From assembly GCF_000333015.1 (NCBI RefSeq), contig NZ_BANT01000029.1, forward strand, positions 1 to 64,000: a DNA stretch of 64,000 bases, given 5' to 3'. The position numbers were made by a program, and so were the translations under genes. Under the pieces are notes generated by a model. The model searched no databases and was not told the origin of the DNA. It saw only the letters and a list, made by a program, of their open reading frames with translations. This document shows, piece by piece, positions 26,455 through 36,506 of this stretch. The stretch comes from Gordonia hirsuta DSM 44140 = NBRC 16056. GTDB lineage: Bacteria; Actinomycetota; Actinomycetes; Mycobacteriales; Mycobacteriaceae. Each line of letters begins with the position of its first letter. The first letter of the stretch is position 1.

Positions 26455-27462
26455 TCAGCGGAAGAAGCCGCGTCGCTGTGCGTCCCAGACCATGTCCTGC
26501 CAGTAGCCCCAGGCGTGGGTGCCGTTGGCGTAGTAGGTCAGCGGGTTCAGGCCCTGGGCCCGGGCAGCCGCGTCGAAGGCGACGGTCTGCGTCAGTGCCA
26601 GCATCTCCAGCGGGGTGCCCTTGAACAGGTCGTCGCCGATGTTCTGCGGGTAGTTGTACTTGCCGAAGAAGCCGTTACCCGAGCCGATGTACAGCTTCAG
26701 GCCGTGCATCCGGTTGATCAGCATGAACGGATCGTTCTGCGGCCAGCGCGGGCTCCACGGCGGGCCCCACATGGAATCGATGTTCCACGGCTGCGGGTCG
26801 ACGTCGAGCATCGCCAGGCGCAGCAGGGTGCGCATACCGGGGGCGGTCAGGTAGTTGTAGCCCGACAGCGAACCGGCGGCGTGGTACAGATCGCGACGCT
26901 GCGCGGCATGGGTCAGCGCGGCGTTACCGCCGGACGACAGGCCCATGATGGCGTACTTGCCGCCCTTGCCCTTGAAGCCGCGCTGCTTGAGCGCAGGCAC
27001 CAGGCGCTTGTCGATGACGCAGCCCCACTTGTAGGCGCGCTTCTGGTTGTTGAAGTTCGACGGTGCATCCCAGTCGGTGTAGAAGCTGGCCGGGCCGCCG
27101 ATCGGCTCGACCACGTTGACGCCGTGGTTCACCAGTTTCTGAACGTTGGTGTTGATCTCCCAGCCGCTGAAGTCGTACTGGGCGCGCATCCCGTCGAGCA
27201 GGATGACCGTGCGCTGGTTGCCCGGCTTGAACCAGGAGCGGACCTTGACCTTGCCCGGCTTCATGGACTTATTGCCGAAGGCGCCGTTGGTCGGCATCCC
27301 GCAGGCGTCGATCCAGAACTCCTTGACACCCGGGTGCGGCACCCGAGCAGAGGCCTGGCCGGCGCCGATCGCGGTGCCGAGAAGGCCCATCGCGGTCAGC
27401 AGGGCGACCAGAACCGCCGTCAGCCGGCGACCGGCCTGCGGCTTATTCTTCGCTACGCGCAT
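26455..27462 (-). CDS. Antigen 85-type mycolyltransferase (short form)
   Basis: Secreted mycolyltransferase of the antigen 85 family, 335 aa, with no C-terminal LGFP domain. A signal peptide (about residues 1-40, core LTAVLVALLTAMGLLGTAIG) ends near ASA. Triad: Ser in GLSSGG (S176), Glu in GTPLEMLALT (about E286) and His in NGTHAWGYW (about H316). FYTDWDAP is the usual Ag85 substrate-loop motif. The ATG at 27462 with an AGGAAGAG site is preferred over an in-frame GTG 24 nt upstream. Gene order corresponds to the fbp genes between Rv3802c and aftB in M. tuberculosis. A CRP/GlxR-type site lies 154-169 bp upstream. Confidence 0.92.
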   Translation of the reverse strand: MRVAKNKPQAGRRLTAVLVALLTAMGLLGTAIGAGQASARVPHPGVKEFWIDACGMPTNGAFGNKSMKPGKVKVRSWFKPGNQRTVILLDGMRAQYDFSGWEINTNVQKLVNHGVNVVEPIGGPASFYTDWDAPSNFNNQKRAYKWGCVIDKRLVPALKQRGFKGKGGKYAIMGLSSGGNAALTHAAQRRDLYHAAGSLSGYNYLTAPGMRTLLRLAMLDVDPQPWNIDSMWGPPWSPRWPQNDPFMLINRMHGLKLYIGSGNGFFGKYNYPQNIGDDLFKGTPLEMLALTQTVAFDAAARAQGLNPLTYYANGTHAWGYWQDMVWDAQRRGFFR

Positions 27463-27786
27463 TACTGCTCTCTTCCTAACTTTCACCGGCTGTCAGCGCC
27501 TTCTCAGGTTCTGCACAGCTCTCGTCTCTTGCGTCGGGTCTCGCGACTAGACACACGCCACATCCGTAACTGGATTGACGGAAGCCTATCGGCCTGGCCC
27601 ACCACGCCCCAATACTGTGACGTTCCTCACAGTGTCGGTTCTGGTTTTCGCGCGGATCCCGTCCAGTGCCTGGAAGAGGCCCGGTCGGTCACCACCCATA
27701 CCATCGTTGGGTCATCGCAGGACGTTACCGTTTCGAGATAAAGATTGCTACTTCCGAGTCGGGACCGACTCTGTTCCCGGCCCGGT
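27463..27786. other. Intergenic region upstream of Ag85 gene (324 bp)
   Basis: I see no credible gene here. It holds the leader and promoter region of the Ag85 gene, including the CRP/GlxR-type palindrome, and the 3' flank of aftB. Base composition is noticeably less GC-rich than the neighbouring genes. Confidence 0.6.
27616..27631. promoter_or_regulatory. CRP/GlxR-type binding site
   Basis: TGTGACGTTCCTCACA is a perfect match to the TGTGA-N6-TCACA form recognised by CRP-family proteins, including actinobacterial GlxR/Crp. The symmetry extends one further base pair on each side plus A/T (ACTGTGA and TCACAGT). It lies 154 bp upstream of the Ag85 ATG. Confidence 0.6.
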
Positions 27787-29883
27787 TCACCGCGGATGCT
27801 CCGCCGGAGGCGTCAGACCGCAGCGCAGAATCTCGTACTCGGGCTGGCGCACGATCCGGTAACTGTTGAATTCAAAGGCCTGTCTCAGGTTGTGCCGGAA
27901 GCGCGTGAACGACCAGGTGTCCTTGTAGGAGGCGAACCGTGCCTGCGTCTGCGGGCAGGTCAGTGCCACGTTGGCACGCCGCACCTCCAACGCCGGAATG
28001 TACCCGGGCAGACCCGGTCCACCGGCCACGCCGCCGCTCTCGGCCACCACCCACGGCGTCGGCAGATTCTTGTCGTGCCCGATCCGCCCGTCGGTGAGCC
28101 TCTCGGTGTGCGCGGCCAACGGATAGGCCAGACCCATCTGATCGACCACCCGCACGTCCAGCGGAGCGTTCATCCCGGTCATTCCCAGATTCAGGAAATA
28201 CAGCGTGGTGCGCTGCTGCTGGTGCGGCAGCAGATCATCGCGCAACGGCACCACGTACCACTCGTCGTAATTGCCTGACGGCAGGATCAGCCCGCCGGTG
28301 TCTTTGAGCTCGTCGATGCGTTCCATCATCGCGCGCATGCGCGGGTAGTCCAGATAGTCCTCGGCGGTGACCGGGTTCTCATTGGCCATATTGGCTACGT
28401 AGAAGCGCCGTTCGTCGACGATCCCGTCCCGGCTGATGTCCATACCGGCGGCGGAGATCACCTCCTGGGAGACCGCCGCCCCCCACCAGATGGTCCCGCC
28501 CACGGCCAGGATGATGAACGACGCTGCGGCCAGGCGCCAGCGGGCGATGGCGGTGCGGGCCGTCGCCGGGATGGTGGCCGGGACCACCATCACCGGCAAC
28601 AGGATGATGAAGAACGGTGCCAGCAGCACCCGTCCGTGCATGAAGTCGCCACCCTGGCGGGTCCAGTAGAGGGTCAGCAGCACCCCGGCCAGCACCACCG
28701 TCACAACGACCGTCGACGGCCGTTGCAGCCGGCGCTGAAAATCGGTCCAGCCCCGCGCCAGGCGTTCACTGGCGGTCACCGGCGCCGCAGCACCGGCGTC
28801 TTCGTCCGTTTCGTCGGCCGCGGTGCTCGCGGCCGACGCACCCGCGCGCACCCGGGTCGCCACGACGACGCCGGCGACCAGCAACGCCATGATCACCGGC
28901 AGCAGCAGAATGTACGGGCCGAACAGGTTCTCCAGGTAGAGCCAGCCCTGGCCCCACTTGGCGCCGCTGGCGTCCTTGGCGATGGCCGGATTCGGCACGA
29001 GCACCGCGTAGTAGCCCATCCGGAAGATCTGATAGGCCACCGGTACGGCGGCGGCCATAACGATTACGCCGAGGCGCAGTCGCCAGCCGAGCGGTGCGGC
29101 GACCAGCACCAGCAGCACCAGTCCGCCCAGAACCGCCATCTCCGGACGGATCAGCGGTGCCAGTCCGGCCACGAACGCCAGGAACAGCAGGGCCGCATTC
29201 GAGCCTCGAGTGCGCGGCGCCGCGCCGTCGCGGCGTGCCCACGCTAGGAACAGGCACCACAGGCAGGCGATCCAGAAGATCACCAGACCGTTCTCCAGAC
29301 CGCTGGTGGCGAAGTCCCGGGCCGGGGGCAGCGCGATGTAGATCACCGAACCCAGCGGCAGCAGCAGCGTGACACCACGGGCGGCACCCGGGGCGCTCAG
29401 GTAACGGCGTCCGTACAGGCGTGCGGTGCCGTACATCGCGATAGGAATGGCCGCCACCGACAGGATCAGGGCGGTCCACAGGACGACGTACTCCAGCTGA
29501 GCGCCGGTGACCCAGGCCCAGAAGGTCAGCAGATAGGTCCAGGCCGTGGAGGTGTTGGCCTCCACGCGTTCACCGGCGTTGAACACCGGTCCGTTACCGG
29601 CCAGCAGGTTCCGCAGGGTCCGCAGCACGATGAGGCCGTCGTCGGCGATCCAGCGCCGCTGCCAGGCGCCGATCGCGAAGAACACGGTCACCCCGACGGT
29701 GGCGATCAACCAGCTGAGCCCGGGAACCAGCAGACGGCGGTCGGTCAGCACCGCCTTCAACCGGTTCGGTGCGGCAGCGGAGTTCGAGTCAGCCGAGTTC
29801 GAGTCAGCGGCATTCGAGGCAGCGGGGGTGTCGGCGGCGGCGGGCGAGCGGTCCGCCGTCGGCTCCGGGTCAGGACGGGACAT
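27787..29883 (-). CDS. aftB: Terminal beta-(1->2)-arabinofuranosyltransferase AftB
   Basis: GT-C membrane arabinosyltransferase that adds the terminal beta-1,2-arabinofuranose residues to arabinogalactan, where mycolates attach. The ATG at 29883 gives 698 aa, longer than M. tuberculosis AftB (about 627) because of an N-terminal Ala/Asn/Ser-rich tail containing an ADSNSADSNS repeat. About ten or eleven transmembrane helices follow, with the catalytic acidic motif WIADDGLIVLRTLRNLL and the NTSTAWTYLL segment. An insertion rich in Ala/Glu/Asp (TAADETDEDAGAAAP) lies mid-protein. The C-terminal soluble domain ends near the stop. It overlaps the ubiA 3' end by 14 bp, matching the aftB-ubiA order of mycobacteria. 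Confidence 0.9.
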   Translation of the reverse strand: MSRPDPEPTADRSPAAADTPAASNAADSNSADSNSAAAPNRLKAVLTDRRLLVPGLSWLIATVGVTVFFAIGAWQRRWIADDGLIVLRTLRNLLAGNGPVFNAGERVEANTSTAWTYLLTFWAWVTGAQLEYVVLWTALILSVAAIPIAMYGTARLYGRRYLSAPGAARGVTLLLPLGSVIYIALPPARDFATSGLENGLVIFWIACLWCLFLAWARRDGAAPRTRGSNAALLFLAFVAGLAPLIRPEMAVLGGLVLLVLVAAPLGWRLRLGVIVMAAAVPVAYQIFRMGYYAVLVPNPAIAKDASGAKWGQGWLYLENLFGPYILLLPVIMALLVAGVVVATRVRAGASAASTAADETDEDAGAAAPVTASERLARGWTDFQRRLQRPSTVVVTVVLAGVLLTLYWTRQGGDFMHGRVLLAPFFIILLPVMVVPATIPATARTAIARWRLAAASFIILAVGGTIWWGAAVSQEVISAAGMDISRDGIVDERRFYVANMANENPVTAEDYLDYPRMRAMMERIDELKDTGGLILPSGNYDEWYVVPLRDDLLPHQQQRTTLYFLNLGMTGMNAPLDVRVVDQMGLAYPLAAHTERLTDGRIGHDKNLPTPWVVAESGGVAGGPGLPGYIPALEVRRANVALTCPQTQARFASYKDTWSFTRFRHNLRQAFEFNSYRIVRQPEYEILRCGLTPPAEHPR

Positions 29884-30781
29884 AGACGGCAACCGCCACG
29901 AGCACCACCCAGGCCACCGCCAGCAACTGCAGGATGCGGTCGCCCAGCGCAATCTCTTCGGGTTCGCCGGCCACACCGCCGTCGACGTCGACCGCATATC
30001 GCAGGATCGCCACGGTGAACGGCACCATCGACAGCGCGTACCAGACGTTGTCCTCGTGGATGTTGTCGAACGCCCACAGGCCGTAGCAGAGGACGACGGC
30101 GGTGGCCGACAGCGTCCACACGAAACGCAGGTAGGTGCTGGTGTAGTACTCCAGCGACTTGCGGATCTTGGCGCCGGTCCGCTCGGCCAGCTGCAACTCG
30201 GCGTAGCGCTTGCCGGCCGCCATGAACAGCGAGCCGAAGGCCATCACCAGCAGGAACCACTTGGACAGGTCGATGCCGGCGGCCACACCACCGGCGATCG
30301 CCCGCAGCAGGAAGCCCGAGGAGACGATGCAGATGTCGATGACGGCCTGGTGCTTGAGACCGAAGCAGTAGCCCAGCTGGACCACCAGGTACACCGCGAT
30401 GGTGACGGTGGTCTGCCAGTTCGCCAGGAAGGCGATGCCCAACGCGGCGGCCATGAAGACCACCGCCAGCGCATAGGCCAGATTCCGCGGCACCACCCCG
30501 GCAGCGATCGGCCGGAATCGCTTGGTCGGATGTGCCCGGTCGGCTTCGACGTCGAGGGCGTCGTTCACCAGGTAGATCGCCGACGCCGCCAGACAGAAGG
30601 CGATGAAGGCGATGCCGACCTTGCCCATCCGGGAGGCGTCGGTCAGCGCATCGGTGCCCGCGGCCATCGGTGCCGCCAGCACCAGGACGTTCTTGACCCA
30701 CTGGCGCGGACGGATCGCCTTGACCAGACCGGTCGCCAGGTTCTTCGGCGGTCCGGCGACCTTACCCTCGGTCTCGCTCAT
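29870..30781 (-). CDS. ubiA: Decaprenyl-phosphate phosphoribosyltransferase UbiA (DPPR synthase)
   Basis: UbiA-family prenyltransferase that transfers 5-phosphoribose from PRPP to decaprenyl phosphate, the first committed step toward DPA, the arabinose donor for Emb, AftA and AftB. The protein has 303 aa with about nine membrane helices. The first Asp-rich motif NDALDVEADRAHPTKRFRP is complete, and the second region GKRYAELQLAER is present. The ATG at 30781 (MSETEGKVAG) matches family length; upstream in-frame codons overlap the PAP2 gene. It lies between aftB and the PAP2 gene as in Rv3805c-Rv3807c. Confidence 0.95.
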   Translation of the reverse strand: MSETEGKVAGPPKNLATGLVKAIRPRQWVKNVLVLAAPMAAGTDALTDASRMGKVGIAFIAFCLAASAIYLVNDALDVEADRAHPTKRFRPIAAGVVPRNLAYALAVVFMAAALGIAFLANWQTTVTIAVYLVVQLGYCFGLKHQAVIDICIVSSGFLLRAIAGGVAAGIDLSKWFLLVMAFGSLFMAAGKRYAELQLAERTGAKIRKSLEYYTSTYLRFVWTLSATAVVLCYGLWAFDNIHEDNVWYALSMVPFTVAILRYAVDVDGGVAGEPEEIALGDRILQLLAVAWVVLVAVAVYVPS

Positions 30782-30791
30782 CGGTTGTTCC

Positions 30792-31394
30792 TCACTTGTC
30801 GAGCATGTCGGCCGCGATGACCGCACCGGCACTGGCGGCGCCGAGCAATGCTCCAGCTGCCACATCGGAAGGGTAATGGACGCCGAGCACCAAGCGGGAC
30901 GCCAGCATCGGCGGAACGATGAGGGCGGGCACCGCGACCGGGGCCAGCCGGCGAAGGCGGGAGCGCTCGGCGCCGGTGCCGGCGGCCGCCGCGCGGCCGA
31001 GAAGAATCGCCGCGGCGGTGGTGGAGGTGGCGTGACTAGACGGGAAGCTCAGCTTGCTGGGGGTGCCCACGCCGATCGCGATGTCCGGGTGGTGCGGTCG
31101 CTTGCGGCGGACGATGCGCTTGAGCACCACCGAGGCCGCGTGCGCCCCGAAGGCGCCCACACCCGCTTCGAGGTAGCGTCGGCAGCGTTCGGGTTCACCG
31201 GTGGCGGTGGCCACCAGGGCGCCGGCCGCAGCCAGGCCCATCCAGCCCAGCGCGTGCTCGCCCAGGTGACTCAGCCCGCGGGCGGCCGGAAGCACACCCG
31301 GCCGGCCGGCCAGCGCCGACTGCACCCCGATCAGGATCTTCTCTTCCCCGCGCGGAGCCTGCCGCGCCGTCGCATCAGTCGATTCCGTAGACAT
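30792..31394 (-). CDS. PAP2-type phosphatase, probable DPPR phosphatase (Rv3807c-like)
   Basis: Membrane PAP2-family phosphatase, 200 aa. By position next to ubiA it probably removes the 5'-phosphate of decaprenyl-phosphoryl-phosphoribose in DPA synthesis, the role proposed for Rv3807c. The PAP2 signature is complete: KRIVRRKRP, PSSHATSTTAAA and SRLVLGVHYPSDVAAG. The ATG at 31394 overlaps the glfT2 end by 20 bp, and 10 nt separate its stop from the ubiA start, so the block is one operon. Confidence 0.88.
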   Translation of the reverse strand: MSTESTDATARQAPRGEEKILIGVQSALAGRPGVLPAARGLSHLGEHALGWMGLAAAGALVATATGEPERCRRYLEAGVGAFGAHAASVVLKRIVRRKRPHHPDIAIGVGTPSKLSFPSSHATSTTAAAILLGRAAAAGTGAERSRLRRLAPVAVPALIVPPMLASRLVLGVHYPSDVAAGALLGAASAGAVIAADMLDK

Positions 31395-33276
31395 GCGCCC
31401 AGCTCTCCTTGCTCGCCAGTTCCTTGTGTGCCGCACGGTATTCGATGCGCATCTCGTCGAAGCGCTCGCGCAGCTCCTTCTGCAGGCGGGCCGATTCGCG
31501 GGCCAGCTCGAGCATCTTGTCCCGGTCGCGCTGCCGGTACACCACTCCCCGGCCGTCGGCCGTGGTCACCGTGACCCCGTCGACGCGGCCCAGGGAGAAC
31601 CAGCGGGCCTCGATCGGCGGATAGTTGGCCTGCGGCACCTGGTGGTGACGCGGATCGGCCGGGCGCGCATTGTTCACCACGGCCCCCAGCAGCGCCTTGG
31701 CCTTGGCGATCGGCCCGGCGGGCTCGTTGACCCCCAGATGGGTGGCCTCCCCGGAGGTGCGCGGCAACTCCTCAGCTGAGTCCAGCACCACCGCATCGGG
31801 GTAGCCCTTGCGGATCTGTGCGACCTTGCCCAGCGCGGTCGGCAGGATCTCCCGGATGTGCATCGGGCCCGCTAGGAAGTCGCGCATCGCCTCGTTCTGG
31901 ATCGCCACGGTCGAATACTCCAGGCACAGCAGATGTTTCGCGGTCGCCTTGGCGTGCGAGGTCAGAATGCCCTTGATCGGCCCGTCGGTGTAGAGGGAAG
32001 CCACCACCAGCCGGTTGCGCAGATGGAAGTAGGCTTGCCAGTCGATGGCGTCGTCCTTATCGCTCCAGGCCATGTGCCAGATCGCGATGCCCGGCACGGT
32101 CGCCGTGGGGTAGCCCGCCCGGCCGGCGCGCAGCGCATACTCCCAGTCGTCCCACTTGATGAACAGCGGCAGGGGCAGACCGATCTCCTCAGCCGCCACC
32201 CGCGGGATCATGCACATCCACCAGCCGTTGCCTTCGACGTCGATACGCCGATGCAGGTTCTTGGAATTGTCGCGATCGCTGAGCGGGTACTTGGCGAAAT
32301 CGTGGTCGTATTCGACGAACGGCGCGGCGGTCCACATGAACTTGTGATGGTCGATCACCTCGCCCATGCAGTGCAGATGGCTGCGGTCCTGCAGGTTGAG
32401 CATCTGACCGCCGACCAGCATCGGCTTCTTGGCGTACCGGGACATGGCCAGGGCGCGCAGAATCGAGTCCGGCTCGATCATGATGTCGTCGTCCATGTAC
32501 AGCACGTACGGGCTGTCGGTCAGCCGCAGCGCCTCGAACATGATGCGCGAATAGCCGCCGGAGCCGCCCAGGTTGCCCTGGTCGAAGATGTGCAGGCGCT
32601 CGCCCAGTGCGGCGGCGGCCTCGGTGTAGCCGGGCTCGTCGACCACCTTCCGGGTGCCCTGATCGGGCATCATCACCGCGTCGATCACCGAGTCGACCAG
32701 CGGGTCGGAGGTCAGCGCGGCCAGTGCCGCGACCGCATCGGTGGGCCGGTTGAAGGTCGGGATGCCCACGGTGATCCGCTTGTCGGGGGTCCCGGCGGGC
32801 ACCTCCTGCGGGGCGTACCAGCCGGCGGCGACGATCTCGGTGGCCGTATCGGTGGTGACGTCGAACCAGATCCAGCCGCCGTCCTCGAACGGCCCCAGAT
32901 CGGTCTGGAACTCGAAGACCCCGCGGCCGGTCTCGTCGACCTCGACCAGGGCGCCGCCGATGGCGATGCGCGAGCCGTCGATCTTGGAGCGGTACAGGTC
33001 CACCCGGGCGCTGCCGACGATCTCCACCCGCAGCACGACGGACTTCAGGATGGTCCAGCGCCGCCAGTAGGACGCGGCGAAGGCGTTGAAGTAGGTCGCG
33101 AAGCTCACTTCCGATTCGGCGCCCAGGCGCACGCTGGTGCGGTCAGGAGCGTGGGCGCGCGCCTCGTTGCGGTCGGATTCGACCAGGTACAGCGAGCGCA
33201 CATCGAGCGGCTCACCCGGCCGCGGAAGAATCACCCGCTGCAGCAGCGAGACCGCCGTGGTGTCAGTAGAAGTCAT
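31375..33276 (-). CDS. glfT2: Galactofuranosyltransferase GlfT2
   Basis: Bifunctional GT2-family transferase that polymerises the galactan with alternating beta-1,5 and beta-1,6 galactofuranose from UDP-Galf at the cytoplasmic membrane face. It has 633 aa (637 in M. tuberculosis). An N-terminal beta-sandwich domain (to about residue 170) is followed by a GT-A core with VGIPTFNRP, the metal-binding triad MDDDI, and the acceptor-base motif FIKWDDWEYALRAG, then HMAWSDKDD, and a helical C-terminal region. The gene lies 21 nt after glf and overlaps the PAP2 gene. Confidence 0.95.
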   Translation of the reverse strand: MTSTDTTAVSLLQRVILPRPGEPLDVRSLYLVESDRNEARAHAPDRTSVRLGAESEVSFATYFNAFAASYWRRWTILKSVVLRVEIVGSARVDLYRSKIDGSRIAIGGALVEVDETGRGVFEFQTDLGPFEDGGWIWFDVTTDTATEIVAAGWYAPQEVPAGTPDKRITVGIPTFNRPTDAVAALAALTSDPLVDSVIDAVMMPDQGTRKVVDEPGYTEAAAALGERLHIFDQGNLGGSGGYSRIMFEALRLTDSPYVLYMDDDIMIEPDSILRALAMSRYAKKPMLVGGQMLNLQDRSHLHCMGEVIDHHKFMWTAAPFVEYDHDFAKYPLSDRDNSKNLHRRIDVEGNGWWMCMIPRVAAEEIGLPLPLFIKWDDWEYALRAGRAGYPTATVPGIAIWHMAWSDKDDAIDWQAYFHLRNRLVVASLYTDGPIKGILTSHAKATAKHLLCLEYSTVAIQNEAMRDFLAGPMHIREILPTALGKVAQIRKGYPDAVVLDSAEELPRTSGEATHLGVNEPAGPIAKAKALLGAVVNNARPADPRHHQVPQANYPPIEARWFSLGRVDGVTVTTADGRGVVYRQRDRDKMLELARESARLQKELRERFDEMRIEYRAAHKELASKESWAHVYGID

Positions 33277-33297
33277 CTCGTCGATTCGATTCGTCGG

Positions 33298-34512
<1,215 letters not shown>

Positions 34513-34514
34513 TC

Positions 34515-34520
34515 AGGCTA
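34515..34520 (-). promoter_or_regulatory. glf operon -10 box
   Basis: TAGCCT on the minus strand ends 8 nt before the glf GTG. It is the likely promoter of the five-gene galactan/arabinan operon. Confidence 0.4.
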
Positions 34521-34578
34521 TCGGACCGAACCTGAGTGTTGACCAAGGCGCGGCGACCGCCGGATGAAGATCACCCCG

Positions 34579-36288
34579 TCAGTCCAGCGCGTCGGCCTTC
34601 GGGAACCCCAGGACCTCCAGGCCGCCGCCGTTGAGGAAATCGGTCAGCGCCTGCCCGAACAGCGCCTGCGCGCCGGTCGCCGGGCTGTAGTAGATGATGC
34701 CGTTGGCCAGCACCTGCACCAGCCCGTGCATACCCTGACCGTCGGTCACCAGCTCCGGTTTGGCGACCGTGCCGGTCGAGCCCTGCGAATTGTCGCCGCG
34801 CGTGAGATTACGATCGACGGTGCCGGTGGACCCGTTGGCGTTGTCACTGCGCTCCCGGCTCACCGTTCCGGTCGACCCCTGCCAGTTGTCACTGCGAGCG
34901 AGAGCGACCTGCTTGGCCGACAGGGCGCCGGTGCCCACGGCGATCATCTGCTCGATGATCGGGGTCAGCTGGCCGGTCACCGCCGACAGGTCGCTGAGTC
35001 CCAGGGCCGACAGGTCCGGGACCGACCCCGACAGCAGTGCGGTCAGCGGACTCAGGTCCAGGAAGTCACCGAGGCCACCGCCCGGTGCGGCCGGGCCCAT
35101 CGGCGGTTTGACGATCTTGGGCATCGACTTCTGGCCCGCAATGGAGAACCAGCCGGACTTGAGCTGCAGCTTGCCGCGCACCTCTTCGCCGGTGGCCTCG
35201 ACCGTACGGTTGGAACCGACGATCCTGGCCTTGACCACGCGGCCGCTGCCGGCACCGAGTCCGTTGGCCTCGATCACCTCGAAGCTCCGGAAGGCGCCGA
35301 CACCGAACGCCGAGGCGACGCTGGCGGGGCTGACCGTGGCGGTCCAGGTGTGCGTCGGAGACACCTTGTCTCCGTCGTCGATCACCGCCGGGAACTCGCC
35401 GCCGGCCGTGTAACCGCCCGTCGACGCCGAGAACTCGGTCAGCGCCGGCTTGCCGTTGCGCAGCCGGACCTGGCCGGCCGTGGCGTCGGCGGCCCGGTTG
35501 GTGCGCGGATCCTCCCCGGAGGCTCCGTGATAGACCTGCGACTGCTGGGTGTTGTTCATCTTGCGGCCCGAGGCCAGCCCGGCCAGCACATACGAGCGTG
35601 CGGCCACGGCCTGGGCCTTGAGGGCCTCGAAACCGCCGGAGTCGGCCCAGCCGGGCACCGATTCCTTGGGGATGACCCCCTTGACGTAATCGTCGACGTG
35701 CAGCTTATTGGAGACGCCATCGCCGGTCAGACCGAGTGCGCCACGGTACTTGTCACCGCCGCCGCAGAAGGTCAGCAGCTCGTCCACCGGCCGATTGGGG
35801 GCGGGGTTGACCGGCTCGACCCACTGGGCCGACACCGTCTTCACCATGGCGCCGCCGCAGCCCTGCGTGATGGTGGCGTTGCCCCCGGACAGGCTGACCG
35901 CCTGTCCGGGAGCCACCGTCTGGCCACCCACTTTGGCACCGGCGTCCGCGCGGACACTCACCGACTGCTTCTCGCTGAGCGAGACGGTGACGTCGGGGTT
36001 GTCCACCTTCCCCGCGGTCGTGTTGCCGTAGTAGTGGCGCAGGATCTTGTCGGCCTTCCAGCCCTGTTTGGCGTAGCCGTAGGCCCCCCACTGACCCATC
36101 CCGCGGCCGTGCCCGTGTCCGTGTCCGGTCAGCGTCAACGGCGCATCCGCGCGCAACGAGATGCCGGTGCTCTGGATCCACCCGGTGCCGCCGACGGCCA
36201 CGCCGCCGGCCAGCAGCACAGGTGCCAGCCCGAGGGCGGCGAAGGTCAGGGTGCGCTTCTTAGCTCGGCCGGGTCGGGTTCTGGGCAC
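34579..36288 (-). CDS. Exported SpoIID/LytB-domain protein with STGTV repeats
   Basis: A 569-aa exported protein. An N-terminal signal or anchor helix (AALGLAPVLLAGGVAVGG, about residues 16-34) precedes GHGHGHGRGMGQWGAYGYAKQG, the start of a SpoIID/LytB domain. That domain runs to about residue 370, with VDDYVKGVIPKESVPGW, EALKAQAVAARSYVL, THTWTATVSPASV and a final GWFSI. SpoIID enzymes are lytic transglycosylases acting on peptidoglycan, but this homologue's activity is unproven. The C-terminal part has a Leu/Ser-rich segment, three copies of a DNxxGSTGTV repeat (about residues 465-508), and a C-terminal module (IIYYSPATGAQALFGQALTDFL, LGFPKADAL) that resembles an LGFP-type unit. A GAGGT site precedes the GTG start. 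Confidence 0.75.
   Translation of the reverse strand: MPRTRPGRAKKRTLTFAALGLAPVLLAGGVAVGGTGWIQSTGISLRADAPLTLTGHGHGHGRGMGQWGAYGYAKQGWKADKILRHYYGNTTAGKVDNPDVTVSLSEKQSVSVRADAGAKVGGQTVAPGQAVSLSGGNATITQGCGGAMVKTVSAQWVEPVNPAPNRPVDELLTFCGGGDKYRGALGLTGDGVSNKLHVDDYVKGVIPKESVPGWADSGGFEALKAQAVAARSYVLAGLASGRKMNNTQQSQVYHGASGEDPRTNRAADATAGQVRLRNGKPALTEFSASTGGYTAGGEFPAVIDDGDKVSPTHTWTATVSPASVASAFGVGAFRSFEVIEANGLGAGSGRVVKARIVGSNRTVEATGEEVRGKLQLKSGWFSIAGQKSMPKIVKPPMGPAAPGGGLGDFLDLSPLTALLSGSVPDLSALGLSDLSAVTGQLTPIIEQMIAVGTGALSAKQVALARSDNWQGSTGTVSRERSDNANGSTGTVDRNLTRGDNSQGSTGTVAKPELVTDGQGMHGLVQVLANGIIYYSPATGAQALFGQALTDFLNGGGLEVLGFPKADALD
34764..34896 (-). repeat. Three-copy coding repeat (DNxxGSTGTV)
   Basis: Three adjacent units of about 45-48 bp encode SDNWQGSTGTV, SDNANGSTGTV and GDNSQGSTGTV within the SpoIID-domain protein. 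It is an in-frame tandem repeat that can vary in number without breaking the gene. Confidence 0.85.
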
Positions 36289-36396
36289 TGCATTACCTCA
36301 GTTCGCGCGGGACCCCAGCTGCAGCCTGTGGCCCGTGTGATTAATGGGACTAATGTGACAGTAGTGATGGCGGGGGTGGCTGCACAAGCCGGGCGG

Positions 36397-36412
36397 GTCA
36401 CAACAGGGTCAC
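36397..36412. promoter_or_regulatory. Paired GTCAC direct repeat upstream of SpoIID-domain gene
   Basis: GTCAC at 36397 and 36408 recur 11 bp apart, about 110-125 bp upstream of the gene start. ATCGAACA also recurs 11 bp apart just beside it (36417, 36428). Helical-turn spacing hints at a response-regulator site, but I cannot name one. Confidence 0.25.
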
Positions 36413-36506
36413 GCTTATCGAACACCTATCGAACATGCCGCGAACGCGGCAGCAGGCATGGCGCGGGCGACCGGAACGGTCGCTGCGGGAGCCGATCAGC
36501 GCGGGA

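Noticed and set aside
36331-36360. A CRP-like TGTGA site upstream of the SpoIID-domain gene
   Set aside because: The half-sites TGTGATTAA and TAATGTGACA run in the same direction, not as an inverted repeat, so it is not a CRP palindrome.
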